Assembly (NCBI RefSeq): GCF_003987315.1
Contig: NZ_PIPI01000009.1
Coordinates: 1-64,000, forward strand
DNA: 64,000 bases
Direction: 5' to 3'
DNA from: Aliidiomarina haloalkalitolerans
GTDB lineage: Bacteria; Pseudomonadota; Gammaproteobacteria; Enterobacterales; Alteromonadaceae
The notes beneath the pieces were generated by a model that had not been told where the DNA came from, searched no databases, and saw nothing but the letters and a program-made list of their open reading frames with translations. The translations under genes were made by a program, and so were the position numbers. Positions 6,942-17,164 of the stretch are shown here, in pieces (position 1 is the stretch's first letter; each line of letters starts with the position of its first letter).

Positions 6942-8144
6942 TCACTCAGCAAGTGGGTTGCGGTCGACTTCAACAACTTGCCATGGCAGGCCATATTTGT
7001 TGAGGCGATCCATGAACGGGTCTGGATCGAATTGTTCCATATTCCAAACACCCGGCTTCATCCATGCACCTTCCAGCATTAATGAAGCACCGATCATAGC
7101 TGGTACACCAGTGGTGTAAGAAACCGCTTGCGCGCCCACTTCAATATTACATGCAGCATGGTCACAGTTATTGTAGATAAAGATAGTTTTTTCTTTACCG
7201 TCTTTAATACCTGTGATGTAAGTGCCGATACAGGTTAAACCTTCATATCCTTCAGCCAATGAGCCTGGGTTTGGTAACACAGCTTTGAGGAACTCAAGCG
7301 GTGCAATTTTCTGACCATTGAAGTCGATTGGCTGAATTGAGGTCATGCCAATGCCTTCTAATACACGTAAATGGTTCAGGTAAGCGTCGCCAAACGTCAT
7401 CCAGAAACGAGCGCGTTTAATCGTTGGGAAATGCTTCACCAATGACTCGAGCTCTTCGTGGAACAGCAAGTACGATGCACGAACACCAACGCCTGGATAG
7501 TCGAGGTCTTTACGTACGCTAATTGGATCGGTCTCAACCCACTCGCCATTCTCCCAGAACTTACCACGCTGAGTGATTTCACGAATGTTGATTTCTGGAT
7601 TGAAGTTGGTCGCAAAGGCTTGCCCGTGGTCACCGCCGTTACAATCAACGATGTCTAAATAATGAATTTCGTCAAAATAGTGCTTCGCTGCATAAGCAGT
7701 AAAGACGTTGGTGACACCTGGATCAAAACCAGAACCTAACAAGGCCATTAAACCAGCTTCTTTAAAACGCTCATGATAAGCCCACTGCCAGCTGTATTCG
7801 AATTTCGCTTCGTCTTTTGGTTCGTAGTTTGCGGTGTCTAAATAGTGTACGCCAGTTGCAAGACATGCATCCATGATTGGCAAGTCTTGATACGGAAGGG
7901 CAACGTTAATCACCAGCGCTGGCTGCACTTTCTCGATTAAGGCGACTAGTTCATCGACATTGTCTGCGTCGACAGCATACACACCAACGACGCGATCTTT
8001 ACCAGCTTCTTCTTGTAACTTTTCACACTTAGAAACCGTGCGCGAGGCCAAATGAATTTCGTCGAAATACTCTGGTAACATCGCACATTTTTTTACAACG
8101 ACGCCGCTAACTCCGCCGGCACCGATAATCAAAACTCGAGACAT
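6942..8144 (-). CDS. Carboxynorspermidine synthase (saccharopine dehydrogenase family)
   Basis: The 400-residue protein is an NADPH-dependent reductase of the saccharopine dehydrogenase family. It condenses aspartate semialdehyde with diaminopropane or putrescine to give carboxynorspermidine or carboxyspermidine. The Rossmann motif VLIIGAGGVSG is at the N-terminus, followed by LASRT. GSGFDPGVTNVF and NCDHAACN are characteristic of the bacterial Lys1-like/CANSDH group. I chose the ATG at 8144 because an AGGGG site lies 8 nt upstream; a GTG three codons earlier is in frame. The gene precedes nspC, giving a complete two-step alternative polyamine route. Confidence 0.9.
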   Translation of the reverse strand: MSRVLIIGAGGVSGVVVKKCAMLPEYFDEIHLASRTVSKCEKLQEEAGKDRVVGVYAVDADNVDELVALIEKVQPALVINVALPYQDLPIMDACLATGVHYLDTANYEPKDEAKFEYSWQWAYHERFKEAGLMALLGSGFDPGVTNVFTAYAAKHYFDEIHYLDIVDCNGGDHGQAFATNFNPEINIREITQRGKFWENGEWVETDPISVRKDLDYPGVGVRASYLLFHEELESLVKHFPTIKRARFWMTFGDAYLNHLRVLEGIGMTSIQPIDFNGQKIAPLEFLKAVLPNPGSLAEGYEGLTCIGTYITGIKDGKEKTIFIYNNCDHAACNIEVGAQAVSYTTGVPAMIGASLMLEGAWMKPGVWNMEQFDPDPFMDRLNKYGLPWQVVEVDRNPLAE

Positions 8145-8180
8145 AATATTCACCCCTTTTTATGCTTGGGTCGTGTATAT

Positions 8181-8209
8181 AAAACGGGCGAGATTTTGCC
8201 TACGCCCGT
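8181..8209 (-). terminator. Terminator of the prolyl oligopeptidase gene
   Basis: On the minus strand ACGGGCG (8203-8209) pairs with CGCCCGT (8184-8190), followed by TTTTATAT. It lies just past the peptidase stop codon and before the synthase start. Confidence 0.65.
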
Positions 8210-8238
8210 GTTTAAATGCAATGATTATTCGCGAAAAG

Positions 8239-10407
8239 CTACTCTTTTTCCGCTTCATCCATTCCTAAATATTTGTGCATGAATGCCCATTGGTCGGCGA
8301 TTTGCTCGATGGCCATCCATGTGGGTGTGCCCGCACCGTGTCCCGCTCGGGTTTCGACCCGCAATAACACTGGATTGTCACAACCTTGATCCCGTTGCAG
8401 CACGGCTGCGAACTTGTAACTGTGCCATGGTACCACACGATCATCATGATCGCCTGTCGTGATTAAGGTTGCTGGATAACAGATACCGCGGCGAGTATTG
8501 TGGACCGGTGAATAGGCCAACAATGCAGCAAATTCATCTGCGTTTTCACTCAAACCGAAGTCACTACTCCAGGCACGCGCATTGGCGCTTGGGGTATGAT
8601 AACGCAACATATCTAAAACACCCACAGCTGGCAGTGCAACGGCAAAGAGCTCAGGGCGCTGTAACATTGCTGCAGCAACCAAAAGTCCACCGTTGGAACC
8701 GCCCTGAATGGCTAATTTACTTGGTTGGGTGTAACCCTGTGCAATCAAGTATTCGGCAGCGGCAATGAAGTCGTCGAATACATTCTGTTTATTGAGTTTG
8801 GTACCGGCTCGATGCCAAGCGTCACCGTATTCACCGCCACCGCGCAAGTTTGGAATAGCAACAATGCCTCCTTGCTCTAACCAAGCCGTACGAGCAACGC
8901 TAAACGACGGCGTCAATGAGACACCGAAGCCGCCATACCCATACAATAATACTGGATTTGAACTGTCGAGCTTCGTGTCGCGGTGACGAACAATAAACAT
9001 CGGTACGCGGGTACCATCTTTACTGGTATAGAAGACTTGCTCAGTCACATAACCAGCCAAGTCCGTATTGATTTCAGTACTGTGATGGAGCTTTGTGCGT
9101 CCAGTGGCAATATCGTAATGATAAATATTCCCTGGTTGCGTAAAGGTTGTCAGGGTGAAAAAGGTTTCCATGTGCTCAGGGTCACCGGTAAAACCTTGCA
9201 CGCTACCGATTCCTGGTAGGTCAAGTGTCCGTAAGTGGCGACCATGAGCTGAATAGACTTCAACATGGGACTGAGCATCTTTGAGGTAGTTGGCAAAGAA
9301 ACGGCCGCCAACATAACTCACACTGTCTAAAGTGGTTTCTTTTGCAGGGATAATTTCTTGCCAGTGTTGAGGCTCTGGGCGGTTTATGTCGACTGCAATC
9401 ACACGACCGGTTGGTGCTTCATGGGTTGTACTGACATAAAAGATATTGCCGTCGGTAGCAATGACGTTATACAAGGCATCCCAATCATCGAATAATGGCT
9501 GCCATTGCGCATCTTCAATACTCCGGTTGAGCACATGAACCGCATTACTAAAGTAGCCTTCCCATAGGTTTGCGATTAGGAAACGACCGTCGTTGGAGAG
9601 TTGTGGATATGGATTAATCGGTCGTTCATCGTCAATACCATAGACAAGAATATCGCGCTCTTGTGGTGTGCCAAGAAGGTGGAAATAGATTTGGACGGGC
9701 TGTTGGTCATCTGCGCGCCCGTCTTGGTTAGTCGGATAACGACTGTAGAAGAAGCCGCTTTCATCCGGCAACCAAGCAAGGTTGGTAAACTTAGTTCCCG
9801 AGATAAAGGTGTCTAGGTCTTCACCGGTATTGACGCTGCGAACTTTAAAGTTTACCCAGTCAGAGCCACCGTCAGAAACCCCATATGCGACATAATTTGC
9901 TTTCGAGCTCAGGTAAATACGTGACAGAGCAACGGTACCGTCAGTGCTAAATTGGTTGGGATCGATGAGAACACGAGCAGGGCGGTTTAAGTCTTCACTG
10001 ACATACAACACAGATTGGTTTTGCAAACCGTCGTTACGATAAAAGAAATACCGCGAGCCTTTACGGAACGGAGTGCTCATGCGCTCATAGTTCCACAAGG
10101 TGGTTAGGCGCTGTTTGAATAGCTCACGAGTAGGAAGCTCTTGCAAATAGGGATTTGAGAATTGATTCTGGTTGCGAATCCATTCTTGAACCTCAGGACT
10201 GTCCATCTGTTCTAACCAGCGATAGGGATCGGCAACTTGTACGCCATGGTACATGTCTATGGTGTTGGACGTCCGCGTGGGTGGATAGTCGATCTGGCTT
10301 GTCGGCACTGGCTCTACATTCATTTGACTACAACCTGTCAAAACCATAATGCCTACTGATAGGCTCACAGTAAAGCCCGCAGTGAGGCGACGTAACCGAA
10401 GTTTCAT
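8239..10407 (-). CDS. Prolyl oligopeptidase (S9A) lipoprotein
   Basis: This 722-residue serine peptidase cleaves after proline in short peptides. Residues 1-26 are a lipoprotein signal ending in LTGC (Cys26), so it is predicted to be membrane-anchored in the periplasm. The N-terminal DPYRWLE motif and a central beta-propeller precede the alpha/beta-hydrolase domain. The catalytic triad is Ser571 in GGSNGG, Asp655 in DHDDRV and His690 in RAGHGAG. Length and motif order are normal for S9A. It is transcribed alone, with a terminator at its 3' end. It fits the peptide-degrading lifestyle suggested by the M3 peptidase at 14881-17061. Confidence 0.93.
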   Translation of the reverse strand: MKLRLRRLTAGFTVSLSVGIMVLTGCSQMNVEPVPTSQIDYPPTRTSNTIDMYHGVQVADPYRWLEQMDSPEVQEWIRNQNQFSNPYLQELPTRELFKQRLTTLWNYERMSTPFRKGSRYFFYRNDGLQNQSVLYVSEDLNRPARVLIDPNQFSTDGTVALSRIYLSSKANYVAYGVSDGGSDWVNFKVRSVNTGEDLDTFISGTKFTNLAWLPDESGFFYSRYPTNQDGRADDQQPVQIYFHLLGTPQERDILVYGIDDERPINPYPQLSNDGRFLIANLWEGYFSNAVHVLNRSIEDAQWQPLFDDWDALYNVIATDGNIFYVSTTHEAPTGRVIAVDINRPEPQHWQEIIPAKETTLDSVSYVGGRFFANYLKDAQSHVEVYSAHGRHLRTLDLPGIGSVQGFTGDPEHMETFFTLTTFTQPGNIYHYDIATGRTKLHHSTEINTDLAGYVTEQVFYTSKDGTRVPMFIVRHRDTKLDSSNPVLLYGYGGFGVSLTPSFSVARTAWLEQGGIVAIPNLRGGGEYGDAWHRAGTKLNKQNVFDDFIAAAEYLIAQGYTQPSKLAIQGGSNGGLLVAAAMLQRPELFAVALPAVGVLDMLRYHTPSANARAWSSDFGLSENADEFAALLAYSPVHNTRRGICYPATLITTGDHDDRVVPWHSYKFAAVLQRDQGCDNPVLLRVETRAGHGAGTPTWMAIEQIADQWAFMHKYLGMDEAEKE

Positions 10408-10473
10408 GCACGATATTCCTCTCGCAATGAATCGAACCTAATTGGCTCAAAAGCTTGTTTTAATGGTTAAAGA

Positions 10474-12426
10474 CTATAACTCGAGATGAAGCCGACCACA
10501 AACAGTCCTTAGGTGCTGTTCGAGTTGCTTTTTGCCGTCAAAATTGAGAGCTAGTGCTGCCTTTGCTAAGTCTTGATATCCGTTGACTTGATTAACGAAA
10601 GCAATGTCTTCCGCTTCTCCACGAAAAAGCCCGTTATGCAAGCCATAAGCGATGATCGCATGGACAAAGTCATAAGGAATAATGCCGTTCGCAAATGCTT
10701 GGTAACTCGTTTGCATGGCTTGTGTTGCTGCCTGTCTGTCGGCAGTATTGATCTGATCAGTGCTGGCGGCCAGGTCAAATTCGTCGCTACATTGTTGCAG
10801 CGTTTTCTGCATGAAACGCATCACGGGCATGAAAGGAAGAGTCAGTAGTAATACGCAATGTGCAGTGTGCAGCTGAGCTGCAAGCTGGGGATTGCGAATG
10901 CTAGTGCGCTCGATGTAAACCGCAGATGGCAATCCAGATGCGGCATCAATATGAGTACCGAGTCGAATGGGTTGGTAGTGATTCGCGTGCCAAAACTTAT
11001 GCAGTTCGGGGCTATATCCGAAGCTGGTTCCGCGCAAATGATCAGGGTAGTAGTGAACAACTTGTTTGAGCAACTGACTTCCTAGTCCAAGGTTGCGGAC
11101 ACTGTCACGCACAGCTATGCGGACAATCCGGATGGTTGGCTGCTTGAGAGCCTCTGGAATACGCAGCGCATAGGCGATAAGTTGCGGTAATAGAGCACCG
11201 GCAGGGCGTCTTGTGCCCGCCAGTATCGGAGTATGCAACTCTTGCTCTACGGGACCTTCGCTGCACAGCCAACACACACCGACGAGTCGACCTCGGCTAT
11301 CTGTGGCGCCTTCGTACTGCAGGATGAGTGACTGCTTCGGATCATCGAGCAAAATTTTCAGGTCATTCGGGCTCGTTTGGTAATGCGCAGCCATGAGTAA
11401 TTGAAAAACATCGTCGAGCTCTTGGTGTGTTAACTCGGCAGCGTGAGCATGGCGATACTTTGTATGACAGACACTTAGGTCGTTGCCAATGGGCTGCTCA
11501 AACGGCTTTAATACTGCTGGGGCGTATAAGCAAAATGTATGATTAATCCACTGCTCTAAAGGGTCATTCTCGCCCCAGCGCACCGGCTGCTTTAAGGTGA
11601 TGTGCCGAACTTTCGCAAACAGGTGGGGTAGCTGTTTAAGAAAGCGCAAAACAAACCCACGACCAGCACTTTCATAGCCTTCTGTGGTGGAGGCAAAAAC
11701 GATACGTTTGAAACGCTGGCTGGCTTGTTGCAAGACATGTGCGGGTATCGACGCTGCTTCGTCAATGACTAGCCATGCAGACATAGGTGCAGGGTGATCG
11801 AGTAGCTGGTCAGGCGATACGAATTTAACCGCTTGCGTAGCGTCACGGGACAAATGACGGAAGACACTGCTCGCTTGTTTGCGAGAAGGCGCACACAGAA
11901 TAAACTGAGTTGGGGTATGGGTTGCCGCCATCCATAAACCTAGTAACGTCGACTTGCCGCGCCCGCGTGGCGCTTGAATCACAATAGCAGTGGACTCGTC
12001 TGTGACGGCCGCTTGCAACGATTGCAGCGCAGCATGTTGTTCAGCAGTGAGTACAAACGGAATCGGCTCGACGATTAGCAACTGCGGGACTTGCGTAAGG
12101 CTCGCAGCTGGAAAGAAGCGTGCTGCGTCGTCACAAAACCGCGTCAGGGCCGGTGAGTCCTGTTCGGGTAACCGCAAAATTAACTCGCCACCCGCACGCA
12201 CACAACCGGACAAGGCTACAATCGCGTCAGCATGCAGCGACTGCGAACAATCAATTGAGACCGCAGAGAACTCACGGCCTAAATATTGACGATAGTGTTT
12301 AAGGTCACTTGCAGCAACATGCAGAAATTCATTGGGCTCAGCAGGCGTTGCCTGTGTTAGTTGCCAAGGTGACTTGGCCGCAATAAAGCGAAGTTTGCGA
12401 GCTTGGTGCTGCGACGAATCAACCAT
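10474..12426 (-). CDS. tmcA: tRNA(Met) cytidine acetyltransferase
   Basis: TmcA makes N4-acetylcytidine at the wobble base of elongator tRNA-Met using acetyl-CoA and ATP. About 650 residues from the ATG at 12426. The RecD-like helicase part carries Walker A GRGKST (155-160) and a Walker B-like VIDEAAS. It is followed by a GNAT domain (IRIVRIAVRDSVRNLGLGSQLL) and a C-terminal RNA-binding tail. The frame is open up to 12480, which would overlap the upstream gene by 44 nt. The ATG at 12426 leaves 10 nt but lacks a clear ribosome site, so the start is uncertain. It appears co-transcribed with the DUF4442 gene. Confidence 0.92.
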   Translation of the reverse strand: MVDSSQHQARKLRFIAAKSPWQLTQATPAEPNEFLHVAASDLKHYRQYLGREFSAVSIDCSQSLHADAIVALSGCVRAGGELILRLPEQDSPALTRFCDDAARFFPAASLTQVPQLLIVEPIPFVLTAEQHAALQSLQAAVTDESTAIVIQAPRGRGKSTLLGLWMAATHTPTQFILCAPSRKQASSVFRHLSRDATQAVKFVSPDQLLDHPAPMSAWLVIDEAASIPAHVLQQASQRFKRIVFASTTEGYESAGRGFVLRFLKQLPHLFAKVRHITLKQPVRWGENDPLEQWINHTFCLYAPAVLKPFEQPIGNDLSVCHTKYRHAHAAELTHQELDDVFQLLMAAHYQTSPNDLKILLDDPKQSLILQYEGATDSRGRLVGVCWLCSEGPVEQELHTPILAGTRRPAGALLPQLIAYALRIPEALKQPTIRIVRIAVRDSVRNLGLGSQLLKQVVHYYPDHLRGTSFGYSPELHKFWHANHYQPIRLGTHIDAASGLPSAVYIERTSIRNPQLAAQLHTAHCVLLLTLPFMPVMRFMQKTLQQCSDEFDLAASTDQINTADRQAATQAMQTSYQAFANGIIPYDFVHAIIAYGLHNGLFRGEAEDIAFVNQVNGYQDLAKAALALNFDGKKQLEQHLRTVCGRLHLEL

Positions 12427-12436
12427 TTGAGCGTGA

Positions 12437-12904
12437 CTACGGTTTCTGCTTCGGTGAAACATAAATGATGATTTCACCACGAATCACCACCGTGTCATCG
12501 GCACGATAACCGACTACCTCGACACTCAAATCGCCAGGAGCCCAGTCATCAGGATTAATCGTTGCCGTAATGCGGATATCACTATTGGCTTTGGCTGTGT
12601 ACTGCACATTCATTCCTTTCGGAATCCACCGCAAATGTTTCGGAATTGATGCCTCAGCGGCGGCTCCCATGGCCATTTCCAGGCCATTACAGAGGGCGAT
12701 GGCATGCACCGTACCAATATGATTGCAGACCGACTTACGGTGCTTAAATGTGAGTTCACAGAAATTCTCGCGAAGCTCAGTGATGGTTGGTTTAATCGTG
12801 CGAAAATAAGGCGCTTTACGTGCGAACATCATCGAGAAAAGCTGGCGGCCGAACGGCAGCTTTAAAGTTTTGTGGTAGAGGTTGAGCAGATAATTCCCGG
12901 TCAT
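12437..12904 (-). CDS. DUF4442-type hotdog-fold thioesterase-like protein
   Basis: The 155-residue protein has the PaaI/DUF4442 hotdog pattern: an N-terminal helix region, RKSVCNHIGTVHAIALCNGLEMAMG (the substrate-helix region with HIGT), MNVQYTAKANSD and a C-terminal strand ending IIIYVSPK. Relatives include acyl-CoA thioesterases, but no substrate is known for this subgroup. It lies directly upstream of tmcA on the same strand. The link is probably only operonic. Confidence 0.75.
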   Translation of the reverse strand: MTGNYLLNLYHKTLKLPFGRQLFSMMFARKAPYFRTIKPTITELRENFCELTFKHRKSVCNHIGTVHAIALCNGLEMAMGAAAEASIPKHLRWIPKGMNVQYTAKANSDIRITATINPDDWAPGDLSVEVVGYRADDTVVIRGEIIIYVSPKQKP

Positions 12905-13043
12905 GTTTAATCCAGAACAATGTTATTTGGTTCGTATGCTAGCACAATTTAGTGAGTTAACATTAACCTTGCACTATTGCAGATTGCTCGTTAACTTTAA
13001 AAACAAAGACGACAACCTTCAAAGTGAGCGATAGGCCAAAGGC

Positions 13044-14801
13044 ATGGCAAAAAAGAATGTTGGACCCCAACCAAGCGATTTTGCAGAAGCTGAACTTGAC
13101 CTCGAGCGCTCGGCTGACTCGGACATAGACATTGATCAACTTCGAGCACTAAAGCAGCAATTGCGCACCAGTCACGATCGGCTCGAAAACTTGATCAAGA
13201 GTATTCCTGCCATTCTCTATTCGGTTGATCTGCCGACCATGGAGCTCGAAATCTATTCCGACATAGAGGATACCCTAGGTTATGCGGAAAGTAAGTTTTC
13301 GAACTTACAGTCGTGGTATGAAGATGTGTTGCATCCGGAAGATAAGTCCACTGTGCTTAATGATTACGCTAACTGGATGCGTGCTGGGGCTGAGGGTACC
13401 TTGAGTCGAGCCTATCGGTTACGAAATCGGTGTGGCCAATACATGTGGGTGCGCGACCGCACACGCGCGGGAAATAAAGATGAACGCGGCAGGGTTGACC
13501 GCTTATTTGGTTCAATAACCGATATCTCGCGAACAATGACTGCACACGAGCGCCTAGAAAAAATAGCCGCTACTGTTCCGGGGGCTATTTATCATTACCA
13601 TATTGATACCAACGGTGTTGCTAGCTTTCCGTATACAAGCGCAGGCATTGAGTCAATTTATGGATTGAAACCCGAAGAGGTCAGAGAGAATGGCGAACTG
13701 ATTATTCAGGCGATTCACCCGGATGACCGAGAGCGAGTTAGAGCTTCAATTTCCGAGTCCCAAGCACTAAATGAAGAATGGTTTTGCGAGTATCGAGTAA
13801 ACTTTGATGGCCAATGCAAGTGGGTCACTGGTTATGCAATCCCTGAGCGCCATGACGACGGCTCAATCTCTTGGTATGGCCAAGTTATTGATACAACAAC
13901 AGAAAAAGAGCTTCAGAATGAACTGGAACTGCAAAAACGTTCACTAGAAAAGGCGCAGCAAATTGGCCAGCTGGGTTATTGGCGGGCGAATGTTGAAACA
14001 GGCGAGCTTTATTGGTCTGATATGATCTATCAAATTTTCGGCATCACGAAAGGTGAGTTTAATTGTACCATTGACGCCTTTCGAAGCTTTGTTCACCCTG
14101 ATGATCTTCCGGAGGTAATCCGGTGCGAGGAGGCAGCACCGCAAACCGGCGCGTTTGATGTCGAACACCGCATTGTATTGCCTAGCGGTGAGATTCGTTG
14201 GGTGCATGAGCTCGCCGACTATACCGTGCTAGCAAGCTCCCCAGTTCTAATCGGGACCGTTCGCGATATTACCGAGCAAAAGAATTACCAAGCCCAGTTA
14301 GAGCGTATGAGCATGACCGACAGTTTGACAGGAATCTACAACCGGCGCTTCTTTGTGGAACAACTCGAGTCTAGCTTTAGTGATTGGCAACGGCGAAAAA
14401 ATGCCTGTTGTCTGGCAATTTTCGACATTGACTACTTTAAACAAGTGAATGATACATACGGCCATGCAGCAGGCGACAGCGTACTTGTCAGGCTGAGTGA
14501 GCGGGTGAAAAAACGCATTCGAAAGGCTGATATTTTTGCTCGATTAGGGGGCGAAGAGTTCGGTCTTATTTTACCGCATACTGAATTACAGCAGGCTCAA
14601 ACTTTACTTGAAGAAATCCGAAATTTGGTCGCAACTCAGGCGTTTACATTCAATCAAGAAAGCTTTCAAGTCACTATTTCAGTAGGGGTGACCGAAATTG
14701 GCTCGCAAGATAGTGACTATGACGAACTGCTAATTCGCGCCGATGGTTTGCTTTATGAAGCAAAAAATGCTGGTCGGAATCGCGTTATTCCCGGCTATTA
14801 A
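13044..14801 (+). CDS. Multi-PAS diguanylate cyclase
   Basis: The 585-residue cytoplasmic protein starts with a short coiled-coil-like stretch. Three PAS/PAC modules follow (about 45-170, 175-295 and 300-415), each ending in a PAC-like WVRDRTR, WVTGYA or WVHELADY segment. The C-terminal GGDEF domain has a GGEEF active site at 502-506 and an RxxD inhibitory site (RKAD, 493-496), so c-di-GMP synthesis with product inhibition is expected. There is no transmembrane segment or EAL domain. It is divergent from the DUF4442-tmcA pair and ends at a strong terminator. The signal sensed is unknown. Confidence 0.9.
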   Translation: MAKKNVGPQPSDFAEAELDLERSADSDIDIDQLRALKQQLRTSHDRLENLIKSIPAILYSVDLPTMELEIYSDIEDTLGYAESKFSNLQSWYEDVLHPEDKSTVLNDYANWMRAGAEGTLSRAYRLRNRCGQYMWVRDRTRAGNKDERGRVDRLFGSITDISRTMTAHERLEKIAATVPGAIYHYHIDTNGVASFPYTSAGIESIYGLKPEEVRENGELIIQAIHPDDRERVRASISESQALNEEWFCEYRVNFDGQCKWVTGYAIPERHDDGSISWYGQVIDTTTEKELQNELELQKRSLEKAQQIGQLGYWRANVETGELYWSDMIYQIFGITKGEFNCTIDAFRSFVHPDDLPEVIRCEEAAPQTGAFDVEHRIVLPSGEIRWVHELADYTVLASSPVLIGTVRDITEQKNYQAQLERMSMTDSLTGIYNRRFFVEQLESSFSDWQRRKNACCLAIFDIDYFKQVNDTYGHAAGDSVLVRLSERVKKRIRKADIFARLGGEEFGLILPHTELQQAQTLLEEIRNLVATQAFTFNQESFQVTISVGVTEIGSQDSDYDELLIRADGLLYEAKNAGRNRVIPGY

Positions 14802-14826
14802 ATTTCAAGGAATAGTGCGCGTGGAT

Positions 14827-14865
14827 AAAAAAGGCCCTCACTTCATGATGAAGTGAGGGCCTTTT
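14827..14865. terminator. Bidirectional intrinsic terminator
   Basis: A 17-bp perfect stem (14829-14845 with 14849-14865) has a 3-nt loop, A-residues on the left and TTTT on the right. It serves the convergent GGDEF and M3 peptidase genes. Confidence 0.92.
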
Positions 14866-14880
14866 CATAGTGCTTGGAGC

Positions 14881-17061
14881 TTATTCGACGCTAAGTTTTA
14901 AACCGCGACGAATTAATAACGCATCGGTGGTCGGCTCTTGACCACGGAATTCGATGTACGATTCCATGGTTGGACGCGAGTTACCTACTTCAAGAATGTT
15001 ACGACGATAATGGTTACCGTTTTCACGGGTTAAACCACCTTGGCTTTGCACGTATGCAAATGCATCCGCTGCCAAAATTTCACTCCACATGTAGGCGTAG
15101 TAGCTTGCAGAGTAGCCGCCGCCCATTGAGTGGCTGAAGAAAGTCGTTTTGTAACGTGGTGGTACCGCAGTTAGGTCAACACCATGCTTCGCAAGTGCCG
15201 CGGCTTCAAACTCGTTGACGTCTTGGAGCTCGGCGTCAGCAGAGAGTGAGTGCCATTCCATATCTAGCAATGAAGCCGAGATGTACTCTAAGGTATCAAA
15301 ACCTTGGTTAAAGCTACGTGACTGGATAACACGCTCGAGCAATTCGGCTGGAATTGGTTCACCGGTTTCGTGGTGCTTGGCGTAGTTACCGATCACTTCA
15401 GGATGCGCAGCCCAGTCTTCTTCAAAGGTTGACGGGAACTCAACGAAGTCACGTGATACCGATGTACCTGCTAAGGTTGGGTAAGTCACGTTTGAGAACA
15501 TACCGTGAATACCATGACCGATTTCGTGGAAAATCGTGGTCACGTGGTCATAGCTGACTAATGTCGGCTCACCTTCAGGTGCTTTTGGAATGTTCATCAC
15601 GTTAACAACCACTGGCTTGCTGTCGAGTAAATGTGATTGACCAACAAACGAACTCATCCAAGCGCCGCCACGCTTGCCTTCACGGGCAAAGTAGTCAGCG
15701 TAGAAGATAGCTAAGCTAGTGCCGTCATGATCAAATACTTCATAGACTTCAACGTCTGGGTGATACGTTGGTAAATCTGGGCGTGGCTCAAAAGTAATGC
15801 CATAGAAACGATTCATGGTGTAGAACACGCCATCGTGCAATACACGGTTGAACTCGAAGTATTCGCGAACTTCGCTTTCATCAAGGTCGTATAGCTCTTG
15901 ACGAACAAACTCAGCGTAGTATTCCCAATCCCATGGCTGAACTTCAAAATCACCACCACGGCGCTGAATCATTTCTTGAATGGCGTCTTGCTCGGCTTGA
16001 ACGTTAGCAACAACCGCTGGCAACATGCTGCCAAGCATTTCGAATACAGCTTCTGGCTTTTGCGCCATTTGAGTTTCTAGGTTGTAATCAGCCCAGCTGT
16101 CATAGCCCAACAGTGCAGCACGTTGAGCGCGAATCTGTGCTAAACGAGCAGCGATTGGACGGTTGTCGAATTCACCTGATTGCGCTCGGTAAGCAGATGC
16201 TTCCCAAACGCGTTGACGCAATTCACGGTTGTTCAATTGGGTTAAGATAGGCTGACGCGTGGTGTTCGTAATGCTGAGTAAGTACTTACCTTCATGACCG
16301 CGCTCCGCAGCTGCATTGGCAGCGGCTTGGATTTGCGAACGTGACAAGCCGTCAAGCTCTTCAACCGTGTCGACGATGACGGCGATATTACGAGTTTCAG
16401 CTAACAAGTTTTGGGCAAACTGGTTAGTCAGACGTGAATGCTCTTCGTTTAGTGCACGAATTTGCTCTTTTTCAGCTTCAGTCAAGAGTGCGCCAGCACG
16501 AACGAAGCGCTGATGATAAACTTCAACGAGACGTTTTTGTTCGTCGTTTAAGCCTAACTCTTCGCGTTGATCGTAAATCGTATTGATACGCTCAAATAAT
16601 GCAGCATTCAGGTTAATATTGTCTGAGTGAGCTGCCATTTTTGGCGCTAGTTCAGACTGAATTGCACGGCGTTGTTCGTTGCTATCGGTACCAACAAGGT
16701 TGTAAAACACCCGCGAAACACGAGTGAGTAACTCACCACTACGCTCCATGGCGGCTAACGTATTTTCGAACGTCGGTGCTTCTGGGTTGTTGGCGATGGC
16801 TTCAACTTCAGCCATTTGCTCTGCCATACCGCGTTCAAATGCTGGTAGGAAGTGATCATCTTCGATAATCCGAAAATCTGGCGCGCCATATTGCAGGGCA
16901 AAAGGTTGGAAGAATGGGTTGTCGTTCATAACTCCGGCTGAAGATTCACTGACTTGTGCGGTTTCATTAACCGAGTTTGACGGTGCCTGTTCAGCACAGC
17001 CGGTGATAGCGAGTGTTGCGCCGATAAGTGACGCTAATAACGTTTTTTGCATGGTATGCAC
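14881..17061 (-). CDS. M3 family peptidyl-dipeptidase lipoprotein (Dcp-like)
   Basis: This 726-residue zinc metallopeptidase of the thimet oligopeptidase/Dcp family removes C-terminal dipeptides or cleaves oligopeptides. The signal ends in the lipobox ITGC (Cys22), so a periplasmic lipoprotein is predicted; E. coli Dcp is cytoplasmic. The zinc motif HEIGH is at 512-516 with E513 catalytic, and a downstream FEEDWAAHPEV segment supplies the third ligand region. The GTG at 17061 has a GAGGA ribosome site 7 nt upstream; an internal ATG at 17052 is the alternative. It converges on the GGDEF gene. Confidence 0.9.
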   Translation of the reverse strand: MHTMQKTLLASLIGATLAITGCAEQAPSNSVNETAQVSESSAGVMNDNPFFQPFALQYGAPDFRIIEDDHFLPAFERGMAEQMAEVEAIANNPEAPTFENTLAAMERSGELLTRVSRVFYNLVGTDSNEQRRAIQSELAPKMAAHSDNINLNAALFERINTIYDQREELGLNDEQKRLVEVYHQRFVRAGALLTEAEKEQIRALNEEHSRLTNQFAQNLLAETRNIAVIVDTVEELDGLSRSQIQAAANAAAERGHEGKYLLSITNTTRQPILTQLNNRELRQRVWEASAYRAQSGEFDNRPIAARLAQIRAQRAALLGYDSWADYNLETQMAQKPEAVFEMLGSMLPAVVANVQAEQDAIQEMIQRRGGDFEVQPWDWEYYAEFVRQELYDLDESEVREYFEFNRVLHDGVFYTMNRFYGITFEPRPDLPTYHPDVEVYEVFDHDGTSLAIFYADYFAREGKRGGAWMSSFVGQSHLLDSKPVVVNVMNIPKAPEGEPTLVSYDHVTTIFHEIGHGIHGMFSNVTYPTLAGTSVSRDFVEFPSTFEEDWAAHPEVIGNYAKHHETGEPIPAELLERVIQSRSFNQGFDTLEYISASLLDMEWHSLSADAELQDVNEFEAAALAKHGVDLTAVPPRYKTTFFSHSMGGGYSASYYAYMWSEILAADAFAYVQSQGGLTRENGNHYRRNILEVGNSRPTMESYIEFRGQEPTTDALLIRRGLKLSVE

Positions 17062-17164
17062 GGGAATATCCTCTCTGAACGATTGTTATCTAGGTGCAGT
17101 TTGCCCCCGAGTATGCAACAAAATTAAACAAATTGCAGTGGCTTTGATGGGAGAAAATATGCTT

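Noticed and set aside
8265..9816. Several frames inside the prolyl oligopeptidase gene on both strands
   Set aside because: They are shadows of a complete, motif-rich gene.
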